The notes under the pieces: generated by a model
Databases searched by the model: none
Told to the model about the DNA's origin: nothing
Seen by the model: the letters and a program-made list of their open reading frames with translations, nothing else
Origin: Typhlomys cinereus
Taxonomy: Eukaryota; Chordata; Mammalia; Rodentia; Platacanthomyidae
Reading direction: 5' to 3'
Assembly: GCA_023101885.1 (NCBI GenBank)
Contig: JALPQD010000005.1
Location: forward strand, 1,879,020-1,943,019
Length of the DNA stretch: 64,000 bases
Shown here: piece by piece, positions 47,469-58,292 of the stretch
Layout: each line of letters opens with the position of its first letter
Numbering within the stretch: position 1 is the stretch's first letter
Position numbers and translations under genes: made by a program

Positions 47469-47592
47469 CCGTGACACATGTGAGGACTACTTGTGGAATT
47501 TAGTTTTCTCCTTCCACCATCTGGAGATCAAACTCAGGCTGTCAGCTGGTGGCAAGCGCCTTCGCCTGCGGAGCTATCTTGCCAGCCCCCCA
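47396..47592 (-). mobile_element. SINE inserted in L1, with (GA)n
   Basis: The (GA)n tract at 47418-47463 is followed by GGAGATCAAACTCAGGCTGT, GCAAGCGCCTTCGCC and GCTATCTTGCCAGCCCC, the reversed head of a tRNA-derived SINE. The L1 continues on the far side, so the SINE is the younger insertion. Confidence 0.7.
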
Positions 47593-47595
47593 TGC

Positions 47596-47830
47596 TCTCT
47601 TAACGGCAGCAGCAAGTCAAGAGTGCCCACTCGATACTCAATACAGTCCTGAGTCTTGGTTAGAACAGCACAGGACAAAGAGATGAATAGGTACAAATAA
47701 GAAAGGAAAACGTCAAAGTATCCTCACTGGCAGATGACAGGACTCTACTAAAACACCCTGAAGACTACCAGAAAGCTCTCAAGTTTGACTCAGAAAGTTG
47801 TGGTCCAACTAACTGTTCTCCTGGTTTCTA
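47596..47830 (+). mobile_element. Old L1, continuation of ORF2
   Basis: Continues the L1 after the SINE: CAAGAGTGCCCACTCGATAC, CAATACAGTCCTGAGTCTTG, and CACTGGCAGATGACAGG, which covers the position of the L1 RT catalytic Asp-Asp motif (GCAGATGAC = Ala-Asp-Asp). Confidence 0.7.
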
Positions 47831-47974
47831 CATTCTTGCCTTGGTAAGACAGAAAAAAAATACATAGAAAATTATAAAAGTTAGAGCTGAAAGGATCTCT
47901 AAAGACCACTAATCTCACCATGAATCCTACTTTTTTTTAAACTTCTGAATTACTGTTTTGTTTTACTTCAAAAA

Positions 47975-48092
47975 TATACATGAAGCCAGGTACGGTGACA
48001 CATTTCCCAGTTATTCCAGAGATTGAGATGGGAGAGCCAAGAGTTCAAGGCCAGGGCAATCAGTGAAACGTTCCCCATCAAACAAACATACA
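47975..48092 (+). mobile_element. B1-type SINE
   Basis: Forward B1 pattern: GAAGCCAGGTACGGTGACAC, TTATTCCAGAGATTGAGATG, AAGAGTTCAAGGCCAGGG. Confidence 0.65.
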
Positions 48093-48569
48093 AAAGAATA
48101 CACATGCACACTGAGACACGTGTAACTTGCAATAAATCTTAGTAAGAGATAACCAACATTAACACAGACTTGGTATATTTTCAGTCAAAAGAAGTGACGT
48201 TTTAGTTATACCTCATCATTATAGATTTTTAAAAAAAAAGCTTTTTTTTTTCCTCCAGGCCTTTTGAAAACAAACACACAAGCAGACTAATACTTTCCCT
48301 GTATCTAGACCCTCGACTGGAAAAGAGCCATCTAATCCAACCTCCTAATTTCACACATAAAATGATCCTTGATTAAAAGCAGTTTAATTACTCATGACAG
48401 GGAAAAAATTATTTTTCACATACATTATATTAGCCAAAGTAGTGTTTCTAGAAAAACTATGTCCTTATAAACAAAGTAACCTGTAAAATACAATTTAAAT
48501 TAATGCAACACAACCAATGATAAAAATAAGAACTGCTTCACATTATCAGCATTACAATTTTCTTTGTAA

Positions 48570-50029
48570 GGTTTTTTTTTTTATTTAGAGTTTTTCTGGT
48601 AAGGAATATACCATAGAAAAGAAATTTCACTGGCAGTGAGGTATGTGTATACCCTACCAAAATACTCCTTATCGTAACCATTTTTACGGTATTTACATAT
48701 AAAAGAAAGTATCAATATCAATGCATATCCTTGGTTCAACTATATTAACCAAGCTGCATGAAAACAAGTGGAATGGTGCTTGCACACAAAACTGTTATTT
48801 GTAAGGGGAGCTAATACCGTTTCAAAGAACTTGTCTCAAAGAACAGAATCACCACGATTTGCCATGACCAAGACACCTGCACCATTATTTCCATTCCTCA
48901 CAGCACATTTATTTCAGTTATTCCATTATGTCGGTTCTTAGCATGAGCATAGTGTTACACAATTTTCGTACATATAATCACATCCAAAACAAGTTCTAAA
49001 ATTGAAATTGTAAACATTCTCATCATATGTAGAAATATTTTGTGTATTAAGTTTGCTAACTGATCAAATTTGGAAGATAATATAAATGAGAAATCCTATT
49101 CTAAATTGTGTAGTGAGCATTGTTTATTAATTACATTTCTACAATGTTAAATAAAGAGGCAAACCTGTCCTGTAAGCATGTCAAATTTTACGTAAAACGT
49201 TAAAAAGAAACAAATCTGTTAACAAAAGTATGTCTTGCAATAAAGAACATTAGACTTTTAAATCTATTATGGTACAAAAATGGAAAGGGGAAATAGCATC
49301 TTTGTTGACAAAGTAGGAGGTAGCATGGATGCACCACTGTATTGTCTGAGAAATGCAACTGGAGTAAAGAATATTTCCTTACCACAAATAATTTCCAGGA
49401 CTATGTACATATTTCTTTTAGAAATACTTGTTTAAACAAATCTCCCTCCACTTTTTAGTATAAAAAAAACCGTTCCATGTGATTTTAAAAAAACACTTAC
49501 ACATCTAGATAGAATAGTGCTCTGCCCTATTGGGCGAACAGTCTCAAACTATGAAGTACATGATATTTAATGCCCTAAGTTGAGTAAATTTAGTTAGCAG
49601 TTCCTGGTATTATACAAAACACTAAATACATACCAACAAAATATAATCTTATTTTTCTATGCAAGTGTGGGGAAGAAACAGAGCCTTGCTTCTGGTAACA
49701 CTGCAGAACACAATCTTCCAATATGTCTGTGTACAAGCATTCATGTGCAACAGTTTATCAATGGCTCTCAGATGTAAGGTGTTTTATTGAGCAAACCCAG
49801 CCAGCCAACAGAACTTGGTAAACCTTAAAAACACATTTCCTGCCCTATATAAAATATATAGACTACTTACTGTTTTAAGTATTCAGTTTGCTCTGGTGAC
49901 GTTGTAATTCAGTTTTCCCCGTTTTCCTACTTTAGTATTTATAAATGGATAATTTAATGTGGCTTACAAAAAAAGGACAAAGAATTTCAAATTTACATCC
50001 AATTCAACTTGCTAGAAAGACTCCTGGCT
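48570..50029 (-). other. 3' UTR of the zinc-finger gene (extent uncertain)
   Basis: AT-rich sequence directly after the stop codon, repeat-free over about 1.4 kb, as expected for a conserved 3' UTR. Candidate minus-strand AATAAA signals (TTTATT on the plus strand) lie at 49783-49788, 49123-49128, 48908-48913 and 48580-48585. The real end or ends cannot be chosen from sequence alone. AT-rich stretches could carry AU-rich or microRNA sites. Confidence 0.5.
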
Positions 50030-50222
50030 CTATGAGGCGGCTTCTGCCATCAGTAAAGAAAAAGAAGTCTCTGTGATGGAGGCGGGCTTCTTCAGTAGTG
50101 ATGTGACTTCCACCATTCCAGCTCCAGTCCGTGGAAGGTTAGCGTTCACAATGTGTCGCTGTAAGTGCTTAATCCAGTCTTCCTGAACAGATAACGGTCC
50201 CCGAAAGACTAGGCCACAAAAC
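50030..50222 (-). CDS. Znf644: Zinc-finger protein, last coding exon (ZNF644-like)
   Basis: Terminal coding exon of a C2H2 zinc-finger protein. On the minus strand it follows an acceptor ending TACTTCTGAAG and codes for 63 residues to a TAG stop at 50030-50032. The product ends in SLLMAEAAS. With the previous exon it forms one zinc finger: Cys-x2-Cys, then 16 residues, His-x3-His (LRC-R-FC ... WIKHLQRH), a longer loop than the usual 12. The first Cys comes from the previous exon, the Arg codon is split by the intron and the second Cys is the second full codon here. From memory this is the C terminus of ZNF644, a WIZ-related nuclear protein that works with the G9a/GLP H3K9 methyltransferases. 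I considered ZNF462, ZNF532 and ZNF507; their C termini as I recall them do not match. The exon call is firm, the name less so. Confidence 0.85.
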
Positions 50223-50607
50223 CTTCAGAAGTAGATAACAGTTCTTTTAATGCAACTGATTCTATTTTAAGCCAATGCATATAAAATCCAGAAAGGCAAG
50301 AAATATATTTCATCTCTTACTTGTCATTTCTAAATAAAGCTGAAATACAGTATCAAAACCCCCAATTCATTATAAACAGTTATAGTAAATGCCAGTAGAG
50401 GCAGGAATATGAGTTACCGTAAAGTTAACTAAGCAGTCTTAGCATCTATTCATCCTAACTAATTTATAATAGTTACTCCAAATAAAGTAAACAAAATGCC
50501 ACTTCTATGCATCACAGGATCATAGAAACTTTGATTTATGACTTCCTGAAGTAAATGTAACTACGTGATGAGTTAACATTTTAAACCTCTCTCTACAAAA
50601 TTATTTA

Positions 50608-50843
50608 GGACTGGAGAGATGGATCAGGGGTTAAGATTCTGCCTCACAAACAAAAGGTCCTGAGTTCAGATATCAGGTCCCATGTAAAAAGTAGGCAGAA
50701 ACAGCAGCAGTGGCCTGCGCTTTGGGCTCTGGTGAATGGAGACTCGGAATCCCTGAGTGAAGCAAAAAGGAGGTAGAAACAGTCCAGGATTATTCCTAAA
50801 GTCACCCTTGGTCCTCTACAGGGATGCACAATACCCTCTGCTA

Positions 50844-50897
<54 letters not shown>

Positions 50898-50928
50898 ATG
50901 TGTACTCAATAAATAAAGTTTAAAAATT
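50608..50928 (+). mobile_element. B2-like SINE in the last intron, (CA)n tail
   Basis: Complete family member: head GGACTGGAGAGATGGATCAG, body CTGCGCTTTGGGCTCTGG and GTCACCCTTGGTCCTCTACA, (CA)n at 50845-50893 and an AATAAATAAAG end. It fills about 40% of the 805-base last intron, antisense to the gene. Confidence 0.9.
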
Positions 50929-51027
50929 CATTTTAACTTGACTGCCACAAAACAAAAATCTCAAGAAAAACATCTCCAGTATCTCTAAAGAAATCGATCA
51001 GACTTGGCAGCACAGGCCCTTCCTTAC

Positions 51028-51130
51028 CTGCATCGAAGAATGTAAACCTCGTCAGCACCATGAGGTAACGTGAGCATTTTCTTCTTGCTTCCAGATCTTG
51101 ATCTCGATTTCTTCTGCTTACAATCTAAGG
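51028..51130 (-). CDS. Znf644: Zinc-finger protein, penultimate exon (ZNF644-like)
   Basis: A 103-base minus-strand exon. Upstream is a strong acceptor (GTCTTCCCTTTTTTAG), downstream a consensus donor (CAG followed by GTAAGG). The exon begins with two bases of a split codon and ends with two bases of the next; in between are 33 codons. Joined to the last exon (G first) the split codon is AGG, Arg. The peptide has a basic Ser/Arg/Lys stretch ([14 protein letters not shown]), likely a nuclear-localisation or nucleic-acid-contact region, then [13 protein letters not shown], which supplies the first zinc-binding Cys of the final finger. Phase, splice sites and continuity of the zinc finger all agree, so the exon is well supported. 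The protein name rests on recognition from memory. Confidence 0.85.
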
Positions 51131-54100
51131 CTAAAAAAGGGAAGACAAAGACTCAACATTCCTCATATGTTTAAAAATAGACTTACATGTATTCTTAGAG
51201 GGGGTCAAAAGATCTAAATTAAGCCAGAAAAAGTTTATGCTCATTCCCTGTTCGTTGTGGCATGCACTGACTCGTACCTGAGTCTCTAAAGTTAGCAATG
51301 TTATCTGTATACATTTGTCCTGTGTATTTTTTTCCCCAAATAATGTTTTGAATAATGCCAAAGAACAGAGGAAACGTAGCTAAATAACTGGGGGCTACAA
51401 AGTTGGTCAAGATTTATAATTTATTTTTGACCACATGTAATTTTAAATATTTGATTAAATCTTATTATTTCCAGGAAAATTACCACTTTTTAATTAAATT
51501 GCATTTAATTACTACTTCATTAAGTAGAATTAACATACTTTGAAAACTGAGTGATGGAATATCACCAGTGAAATAAAAGGTGAAAAGCCCAGGTTTGATT
51601 TTAAAGTTCAGTCTTCATTATATGTACAACCATGAAAACATGTGAGTTTTATTAGAAAGTAAACATGACTGTACATTATCTCACAGGTTTACAAGTACAT
51701 CTAATATTTGATGCTGACTATTCTTCACAATTTTTTATTCTTTATTTTTCTAACAGTTTATTTTTCAAAATGTGATTTAAAAATAAAGCATTTTTTAGGG
51801 TAGAATCAAAAATTTTATTGCCATTTTCAAATCTTTTCATTACTCTACTTTCTCTTTAATTCTTTATTCCAAAAGCATGGGTCAGTAAAAGAAAAAGGTA
51901 CTTTTATAGATTGAAATAGATAGGACATAATGCTTTATAGTCCTTGAACAGAGCTACACAATTCCTTCCAAAGGGATGATACCAGTTCAGGGTACTGCTT
52001 GTCACTTAGCAGAAAGAGGAAGTAAGAGTTTATTTCTAGGAACCTAAGGCTGAGGGATCCAAATGTGACTCAAGAGTCAGTCACGTAACTTCTCTCGTGT
52101 ATGCCATGTAAAATCCCCTGCAAAAACTCCAAGTAAGAGAGAACAGGAATTGGCTATTCCGTGAGTCTGTGAAATGAGCTGTTCAATTCAGATTCCAAAA
52201 GAACAGATGCTGCTGTTGCAAAACCAACCCTTACAGTCAAGGGGCAAAGTTAACAGAAATGCAGCTCGAAATCCTAAAAAGCCTCATAGTCATACTTAAG
52301 TCATTGTTTCTAGATTTTTGTTACCTTTGTGTTTAAAAGTAAAATCTAAGAGCCGGTCTTTTCTCTTTATCCTCACAAGAGTCTAATAAGAACTACTGGA
52401 TGTCAGGTTTAGTCTTAAAGAATAGCTAATTCAAAGCAATAAACAACCAAAGTGGAAAATTCCTACAAGTTCTCATAGTCATTTCAGTCAAAAGTCTGGC
52501 AAACAGCAAGAACTCAACAAATGCTTCTGGAGCAAAATGAAAGCAAAACTTAGTCATTTAACCACTGGCTTTCAGGTGATGTCTGATGGGAATCTCTGTA
52601 CCATGCAACACAGAACATCCCTACTAATACCTACGTCATTTATTTAAATACTAATGAGTCACATGTTCTATCCCGTCTTAGATCCACATAACTCATTAGT
52701 CCACTAGGTTTATCACTAGCACCAAAGAATCAAACATTCTGTTATCCGCTTCTTTTTAATAGTTGCTGTAATTATTAATTTAAATGCCTTCGAGTAATTC
52801 ATACTCTGGATACAGAGTTCAAAGAACTATAATATGCCAGTTCAGAGGGCTATGATAAAAGCCGTCGACATGAACTTTTGCTTTATCAGGAAGTTACAGG
52901 TGGGAGAATCTTACTTTGATGAATCTGCTGGTTGTCAAACTTGTCACACTGTATTCAAAATTTAAAATGCAAATAAATTACTACAGGATACAAACACAAC
53001 ATATTATAACAACCCCTAAGAACTAGCTTCCAGAATACAACTGTAAGGGATATAAACTGAACTGGCAGAGGGAACAGGATGATGAGAGATAACACCTAAA
53101 AGGACGTTCCATCAGTTACGAAACTGGAAACTCACATTTAGATGCCCAGATTCGTAAGATGCAAAACATTTTACTAATTGTGGGAGAATCGTCTTTTATG
53201 TCTTTTATGGTGCTGTATGGATTCTAGAAGCTGTTTCTTGACATACCAGATTTCTAATTGAGAATATCGTAATTTTCTGCAGTAATTAATATTTGAAGTT
53301 ATCATGACCTTGGCCAGGCAGCTCTGTCAGTGTGTGATGGATAAATTCCTAAAAGGTGCTGGCTTCAGTGCAGGATAGAAAACTTCCTGCACTTAGAAGC
53401 ATCTTCATACGGTCACGAGATTAAGATGTTAACGATCCGAGGCCTCTGATAACACACCCAAGTGTCTCAGTATGTACCTTCATCACTAATTTAAAGTTTC
53501 CCAGCCCCTGAAACACTGTTTGGTAAAAGAAAAATGAGTATATTTATTAGGAAAGGGTCCCCCCCACTCTGGCATCTACCCCTGTAATATGGCCTATACA
53601 TTTAGAAAAATCTGTTTAAAAGTACATAAAATATTAACACATACACAAAGGAGACATGTACACTCTGCATTAAAAGACAACTTAATTATTCTATTAAGTG
53701 AAAAAGTGAAAACAATGATTAACGATCGTGTCTATCATGTTTACTTCAGCAAATTTTTCAATTTTCAGAGTATTTTAGTCTAACATTAATACCTATATTC
53801 TGAACATGTAGAATCACTACATTGGTTTTGGAGACTGTTTTTTTTTCTTCTCTGTGGCTCTACTATATCTTTAGGACAGGGACAGATCCAGCTACTCAAG
53901 AACTTTTTGAAGTGCCTACTTAGAATGCCAGAAACTGCAGGTGATCAGCTTCATCTACAATCATCTGATTTGATGGAAGATCTCACCTGTTACTGGAATA
54001 TTATTTGTGAAGAGAATGAACTGAGTCTTAAGGTCACACAAAAAAGTTTTTACAATCTAATTTTTAAAGAAAACAGTTATTTTGGCTAAACAACTATGAA

Positions 54101-54394
54101 AGTGAAATACAATAGACTACGAGTCCTCGAAAAAATCATAGTGTTATGTTATGAAATACATACGTTCAAAGCTCTATATCAGATCGACAGAAAGCACACT
54201 GACAGATAAGGCACACAAAGTCAAGTCTGCTCTCCAAACAATTTTCATTTTATACATAGAAGATACTGTTTATAAAAGTAGCTCCAATGAATTTTTTTAA
54301 TTACCTGTACAAATGACTTCAGAAAACGAGGATTTCCTGTAAGTTCTGTAATAAAATACACCTGTAAGTAAAGTACATTCACTACTGTATGATC
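51131..54394 (-). other. Intron of the zinc-finger gene
   Basis: Mostly unique, AT-rich intronic sequence of the minus-strand gene. No further exon with good splice sites was seen. 52490-52545 contains an AACTCAACAAATGCTTCTGG motif like the 3' end of MIR. Confidence 0.5.
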
Positions 54395-54690
54395 TGAATG
54401 CGCGTGTCTCACAGGCTAAGTGTCTGAAACCCTAACTGATGCCAGTGTTTAGGAGGAAAGCTTTGCTGGAAGGGCGGTCCCCAAAGCTCGGAAGCCTGCC
54501 CCCGTTCCTCTGGGGGACCTCCATCAGGCTCCTCCCTTCAGCTGCTTTCTGCTATGTGATTGCTGCCATAATGACTACTATCCCTTCTTGAACCATAAGC
54601 CAAATCAATCTCCCTTTCTCATTTAAGTTGTGTATGCGTCTTGTCTCACAGCAATAAAAGGAAAGTCACTGCAGAAACCACTGAAATGCT
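54395..54690 (+). mobile_element. Solo LTR, ERVL/MaLR-like
   Basis: LTR-like order on the plus strand: CACAGGCTAAGTGTCTG, GAAGCCTGCCCCCGTTCC, GAACCATAAGCCAAATCAAT, and the end TTGTCTCACAGCAATAAAAG. Similar in layout to the LTR at 57925. Confidence 0.55.
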
Positions 54691-54769
54691 CTTATTTGCA
54701 ATCATCTGACTCTGCCCATCTACTGAAAAGCTTTATTTTACTGGTTTCTTTCTTAACTGGTTATTGGTA

Positions 54770-55078
54770 TCTCTAGGTGTCTCAGTTCAACACCACAGGA
54801 CACCACGCCACGGGAAGGTCTTCCTGCTCAGTCGCAACACGGCAGGATGAAGACACAAGCAAAGCGGAGAGGACATTGGGCAAATCCATTCTTCTGATCA
54901 GAAACCCAGTCCTGTGATCACGAGTCCACCTCTACAACAGCAGCATGATCTCGCCATGAGAGCTCTAAGGGCCTGTAATGATGTGGAAGACCCTGATCTT
55001 ACCAGCAGTATTCTGGCAACAGATTTTCCACATGAGTTTGTGAGGGGGACATTCAAAGCAAAGCTCACCACATCAGTC
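54770..55078 (-). mobile_element. MaLR LTR (MLT1/MST-like), inverted
   Basis: Read on the plus strand, the reversed MaLR LTR pattern ends in CCACATGAGTTTGTGAGGGG and ACATTCAAAGCAAAGCTCAC. This is a diverged form of the reversed LTR start, which usually reads ...GGGGACACATTCAAACCATAG. It adjoins the internal sequence that follows, as the 3' LTR of an inverted element. Confidence 0.55.
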
Positions 55079-56392
55079 TTCTGAGTAGTCGCCCACGAGT
55101 GCTCTTTGCATTCTCGCACCTCCTCTCAGTTGTGACTATTCTCACCAATTGAAGAGTCTCAACTGACAGGAGAGACTCGAGTCATGACGCATCTTCTGGG
55201 CTTTCCCTCCTTAGTAAGCCTTGAAGTCCAGAAAGTCATCTACTTCCAAAATATGACATCTAGGGTAGGGTAGAGATTCTTACACCAATAGGGAAAAACA
55301 GGCATAAGGGATACGCCCCAAAGCTCACGAGGAGAACATTAAATACGCCCCAAAGCTCACGAGGAAAACATTAAGTCTCAAAGCTCCAGAACGGCCTTCC
55401 GCTGTGTGTTACCTTCTGCACACAGCCCCATAGCCCGCAGCAGCCCTACTTCTGTGGCTTTGCTGGGCTTGGTGCAGCCTTCAGTTCTCCCAGGCTGGCA
55501 TCTTTGGAGTCGTGTGCTGCCAATGCATGCTAGTGGCCCTACAGCTCCGGGATCCTGGAGACTGCCCACTTGCCACTGCTTTCCTAGCACTGCCCTAGTA
55601 TGGGTTCTCTACAGCAGCTCTGTCCTGACATTCTGAGTGCTACAGACTTAATACATGGTCTGCAGTCTTCCGAAAGTGAGTCTACCTGCTCATGTGCGCC
55701 CCTTGAGCCAAGCTGCCACATTCTGCCTTGAGGGTCTTTATCTTAATGGAGCAGATGAACAGCCCCAGACTTCCTAACATGTAAGTTAGTCTAATCCTCA
55801 GCAAAGGGCTTCTCGGCCACATAGTCACTAGTCTCCCACAATGCTTCTCTAGTCTCCATGTGGCCAGAATGTGAATTTTTTTTTCAGTCTTGCTATCCTG
55901 CCTCTCTTTTAAGTATAAACTGCATCTTAAGACTTGATTTCTTTCCCCTCACAACTCACACTATAGTATCCAAACAGAGCAGAATGTTTTGCTCTTCAGG
56001 ATTTCATTTGCCAGATATCCTAGTTAAACAGTTCCAAGGACATACAAAATTCTGTTATATTCTTCACAATACAACAAAAATGGTTTTTATGCTTCTGTTT
56101 CTAATACCTTGTTCTCCATTTTTATCTGAGACCTCAACAGAATGGCTTTTACCATCCAGATTTCTCCCATTCACAACCATTAAAGGAACCTAAAATTCAG
56201 GCTTTTGCTACAGAGCTTTTCTAAGCCCTTCCCCAAATCAAGCACTACTGTACAACGACACAAGCTTTATTTCTTTAGTCTGCTCCTCCAGATCTTCTAA
56301 CCTTTCCTCCTTTCCCAGATTCAAAGCTGCTTTCACATTTTCAGATATTTGTAAAAGCAACAGTCATCAACTTAACTACCCAAACACAGACA
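55079..56392 (-). mobile_element. MaLR internal sequence, inverted and degenerate
   Basis: On the plus strand several blocks match the reverse of THE1/MST/MLT1-type MaLR internal DNA as I recall it: CACTGCCCTAGTATGGGTTC (55589-55608), GATTTCATTTGCCAGATATC (56001-56020) and CAAAGCTGCTTTCACATTTT (56322-56341). The last normally lies close to the 5' LTR and primer-binding site. The expected 5' LTR is missing to the right, where an AC-rich stretch starts at about 56386. All frames are broken. Confidence 0.65.
55312..55375. repeat. 32-bp tandem duplication
   Basis: Two copies of a 32-base unit (TACGCCCCAAAGCTCACGAG...) at 55312-55343 and 55344-55375, differing at two positions. Probably a recent slippage or repair duplication within the MaLR element. 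Confidence 0.9.
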
Positions 56393-57658
56393 GACAGACA
56401 CACACACACACGCACACGAGTTCTGCAGAAGTCCCGGGCACAGCACTGGCATCTGGTGAGGGTCTTTCTGCAAGCTGTAGTGTGGTGAGGAACACGTGAG
56501 CACACGGAAGACAGAGAAGTGGACAACGCCACTTTCTTCTTTTAAATCGGAAACCCATCCCTTCACCAACTAACCTCCCTCCCATAAAGGCCTTCGCAAG
56601 GGTAAGTCCTCAAAGCCTCACCACCTCTGCATATGCTTGCAACAGTCATTGAATTTCAAGCTGAGTTTTGAAGGGGAATTACAAGCCACGGCACTGAGTT
56701 ACAGTGAAAATCCAGCCACATTACACATACCTAAATAAGAGACACTGTAACTCAACTAGAAGGGAGATGATTCTTCTCTATGAAGTCGTCATGTAAGCTG
56801 TGATTCACTCTGGAAGACAGTAGAAGCTGGATGGCCTCAAGACGATCACCGTTCTACCAATACTGAAGTGCGGAGGGGAGGAGGCAGGGGCCTGGGCGCC
56901 CCGGGGTGAGCTGCCACTCACCTTCCCGGCTCGTGGAGACTGCAAACAGCATCTTTCCCTAGGTGTCGACTAGGAAACTAGGCCTTTGGAATTACAGTTT
57001 TATTTTTAAAGAGTCTTGTTGGCCTACGTAAGAATGAAGAGAAGTAGGAGCCACTTAGCAACACCAAGACTTTCAGCCTGGGCTTTGTGTCTGCATAAAG
57101 CATCTGCAGGAGTCTATTCCTGGCTGTGTGGTCCATGCGACTGTGTAGGCCTTGGCCCTCGGTTAGCTAATACTCTGCTGTCGTAGTCGTGACATTTTTA
57201 AGAACTTTCAAAGAGAACCCTATAAATGATGTTGCCAGTCCTGTGTCCTGAGTAACAAGAGCCCTAAGTGAAAAAGGATGCATGCGCACAATATCACTTC
57301 AGCCATTGAGCCAGAAAAAGAAGCAAGCCCCCCATCTCAGCGCGTTATTGAAAAGACTTCCTACCTCTGCCAATGTTCTTTGCACATTGCCTCACTAATA
57401 AAATCACCCTCTCCTTATTACCAAAATGAGCAGTTTAAGTTGTTTATTATCTCAAAAGCAGTTCCCTTTTACTCTGGAACTAAGCATAAAGACAATAACT
57501 TTGAATTTTTACCATCACTTTCCCTCTAAGACTAGGTACCTTTTCCAGCGCCTTAAGTAACGCTCGTCAGTGTTTAAAAGGTTCATCTCCATGGTAGCTA
57601 GTCAAGAATTACGAAGCAGTTGGTGGTTAAGTTAGCTAGAAACACTCTAACTGCTCAC
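56393..57658 (-). other. Intron of the zinc-finger gene
   Basis: Mixed unique sequence. An imperfect CA tract lies at about 56386-56416 and a short CpG-containing patch at about 56870-56930. No additional exon seen. Confidence 0.45.
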
Positions 57659-57861
57659 ATGAAAGAGGACGGCATGTAAACTGTTTGGAAAGTGGATTCC
57701 TGCTGCATGAAGGAGGCTGCGGTGGAACTGCGCCGGTGGAGAGGAGGGTCCCATCTGCTCCAGAGGCAGCGGCAGTGCTTAGGGCAGAAGCTGCCTTACA
57801 AACTTGGTTTGAGAATGAAGGATTGTCACAAATGAAGGCATCTTTTGTTTCTACTTGAAGT
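57659..57861 (-). CDS. Znf644: Zinc-finger protein, antepenultimate exon (ZNF644-like)
   Basis: A 203-base minus-strand open exon between a good acceptor (CTCTTTTTCTTACACCATGTAG, minus strand) and a donor (CAT followed by GTGAGC). It starts with the last base of a codon, runs 67 codons without a stop and ends with one base (T). The exon at 51130 needs exactly one preceding base, and T+CC gives TCC (Ser), so the reading frame continues through the splice. The peptide is Ser/Ala/Pro-rich, includes ETKDAFICDNPSFSNQVCKA and ends near SKQFTCRPLS; it has no complete zinc finger. Splice sites, open frame and phase fit support a real exon, but I do not recognise the peptide independently. The preceding exon, probably the large zinc-finger exon, must lie beyond 64000. 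Confidence 0.65.
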
Positions 57862-57924
57862 CTACATGGTGTAAGAAAAAGAGCAATTTGTAGAAGTCTC
57901 TGCTCTTTCCGTGTAGAGGGGATG

Positions 57925-58292
57925 ATGGACGTCATGGTTTGAAATGTTTCCCCCACGGCCTCATGTGTTTGCCAAGATCATGGCACCTTGGAGAGATGGA
58001 GTCTTCCTGGGGGGGGCGGTGCTGGAGGCGATCACAGGGGGTGAGCCTTCAGGTGGATTAGTTGCACCCTACCTCCGGCTCTCACCACTCTCACTGCGGC
58101 AATCTTGCAGCTCTCAGTCTCCAAGATGCTTGCAGTGGCCTAGATCTCCTCCAGCTTCTGCCTCCAGCCATGCGTGTCTGCCATGAAAGACTGTATCTCC
58201 CTCTGGAACCGTAATCCAAATAAATCTCCTTTCTCCCTCTAAATTGCTTGACTTCGGGTGTGTCACAGCAACAGATAAGAGTAACCATTACA
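57925..58292 (+). mobile_element. Solo LTR, ERVL-MaLR-like
   Basis: Plus-strand LTR with GTTTGAAATGTTTCCCCCAC near the start, CTCCTCCAGCTTCTGCCTCC, a poly(A)-signal region CCAAATAAATCTCC near 58218, and the end GTGTCACAGCAACAGATAAG. Same family as the LTR at 17963. It begins just upstream of the coding exon on the other strand. Confidence 0.7.

Noticed and set aside
5347..50893. Regularly spaced direct repeats suggesting CRISPR
   Set aside because: All short tandem repeats here are microsatellites or SINE tails without spacers; the genome is eukaryotic.
50030..51130. Assignment to ZNF462, ZNF532 or ZNF507
   Set aside because: The C termini of these proteins, as I recall them, differ from [12 protein letters not shown]644 fits the gene neighbourhood better.
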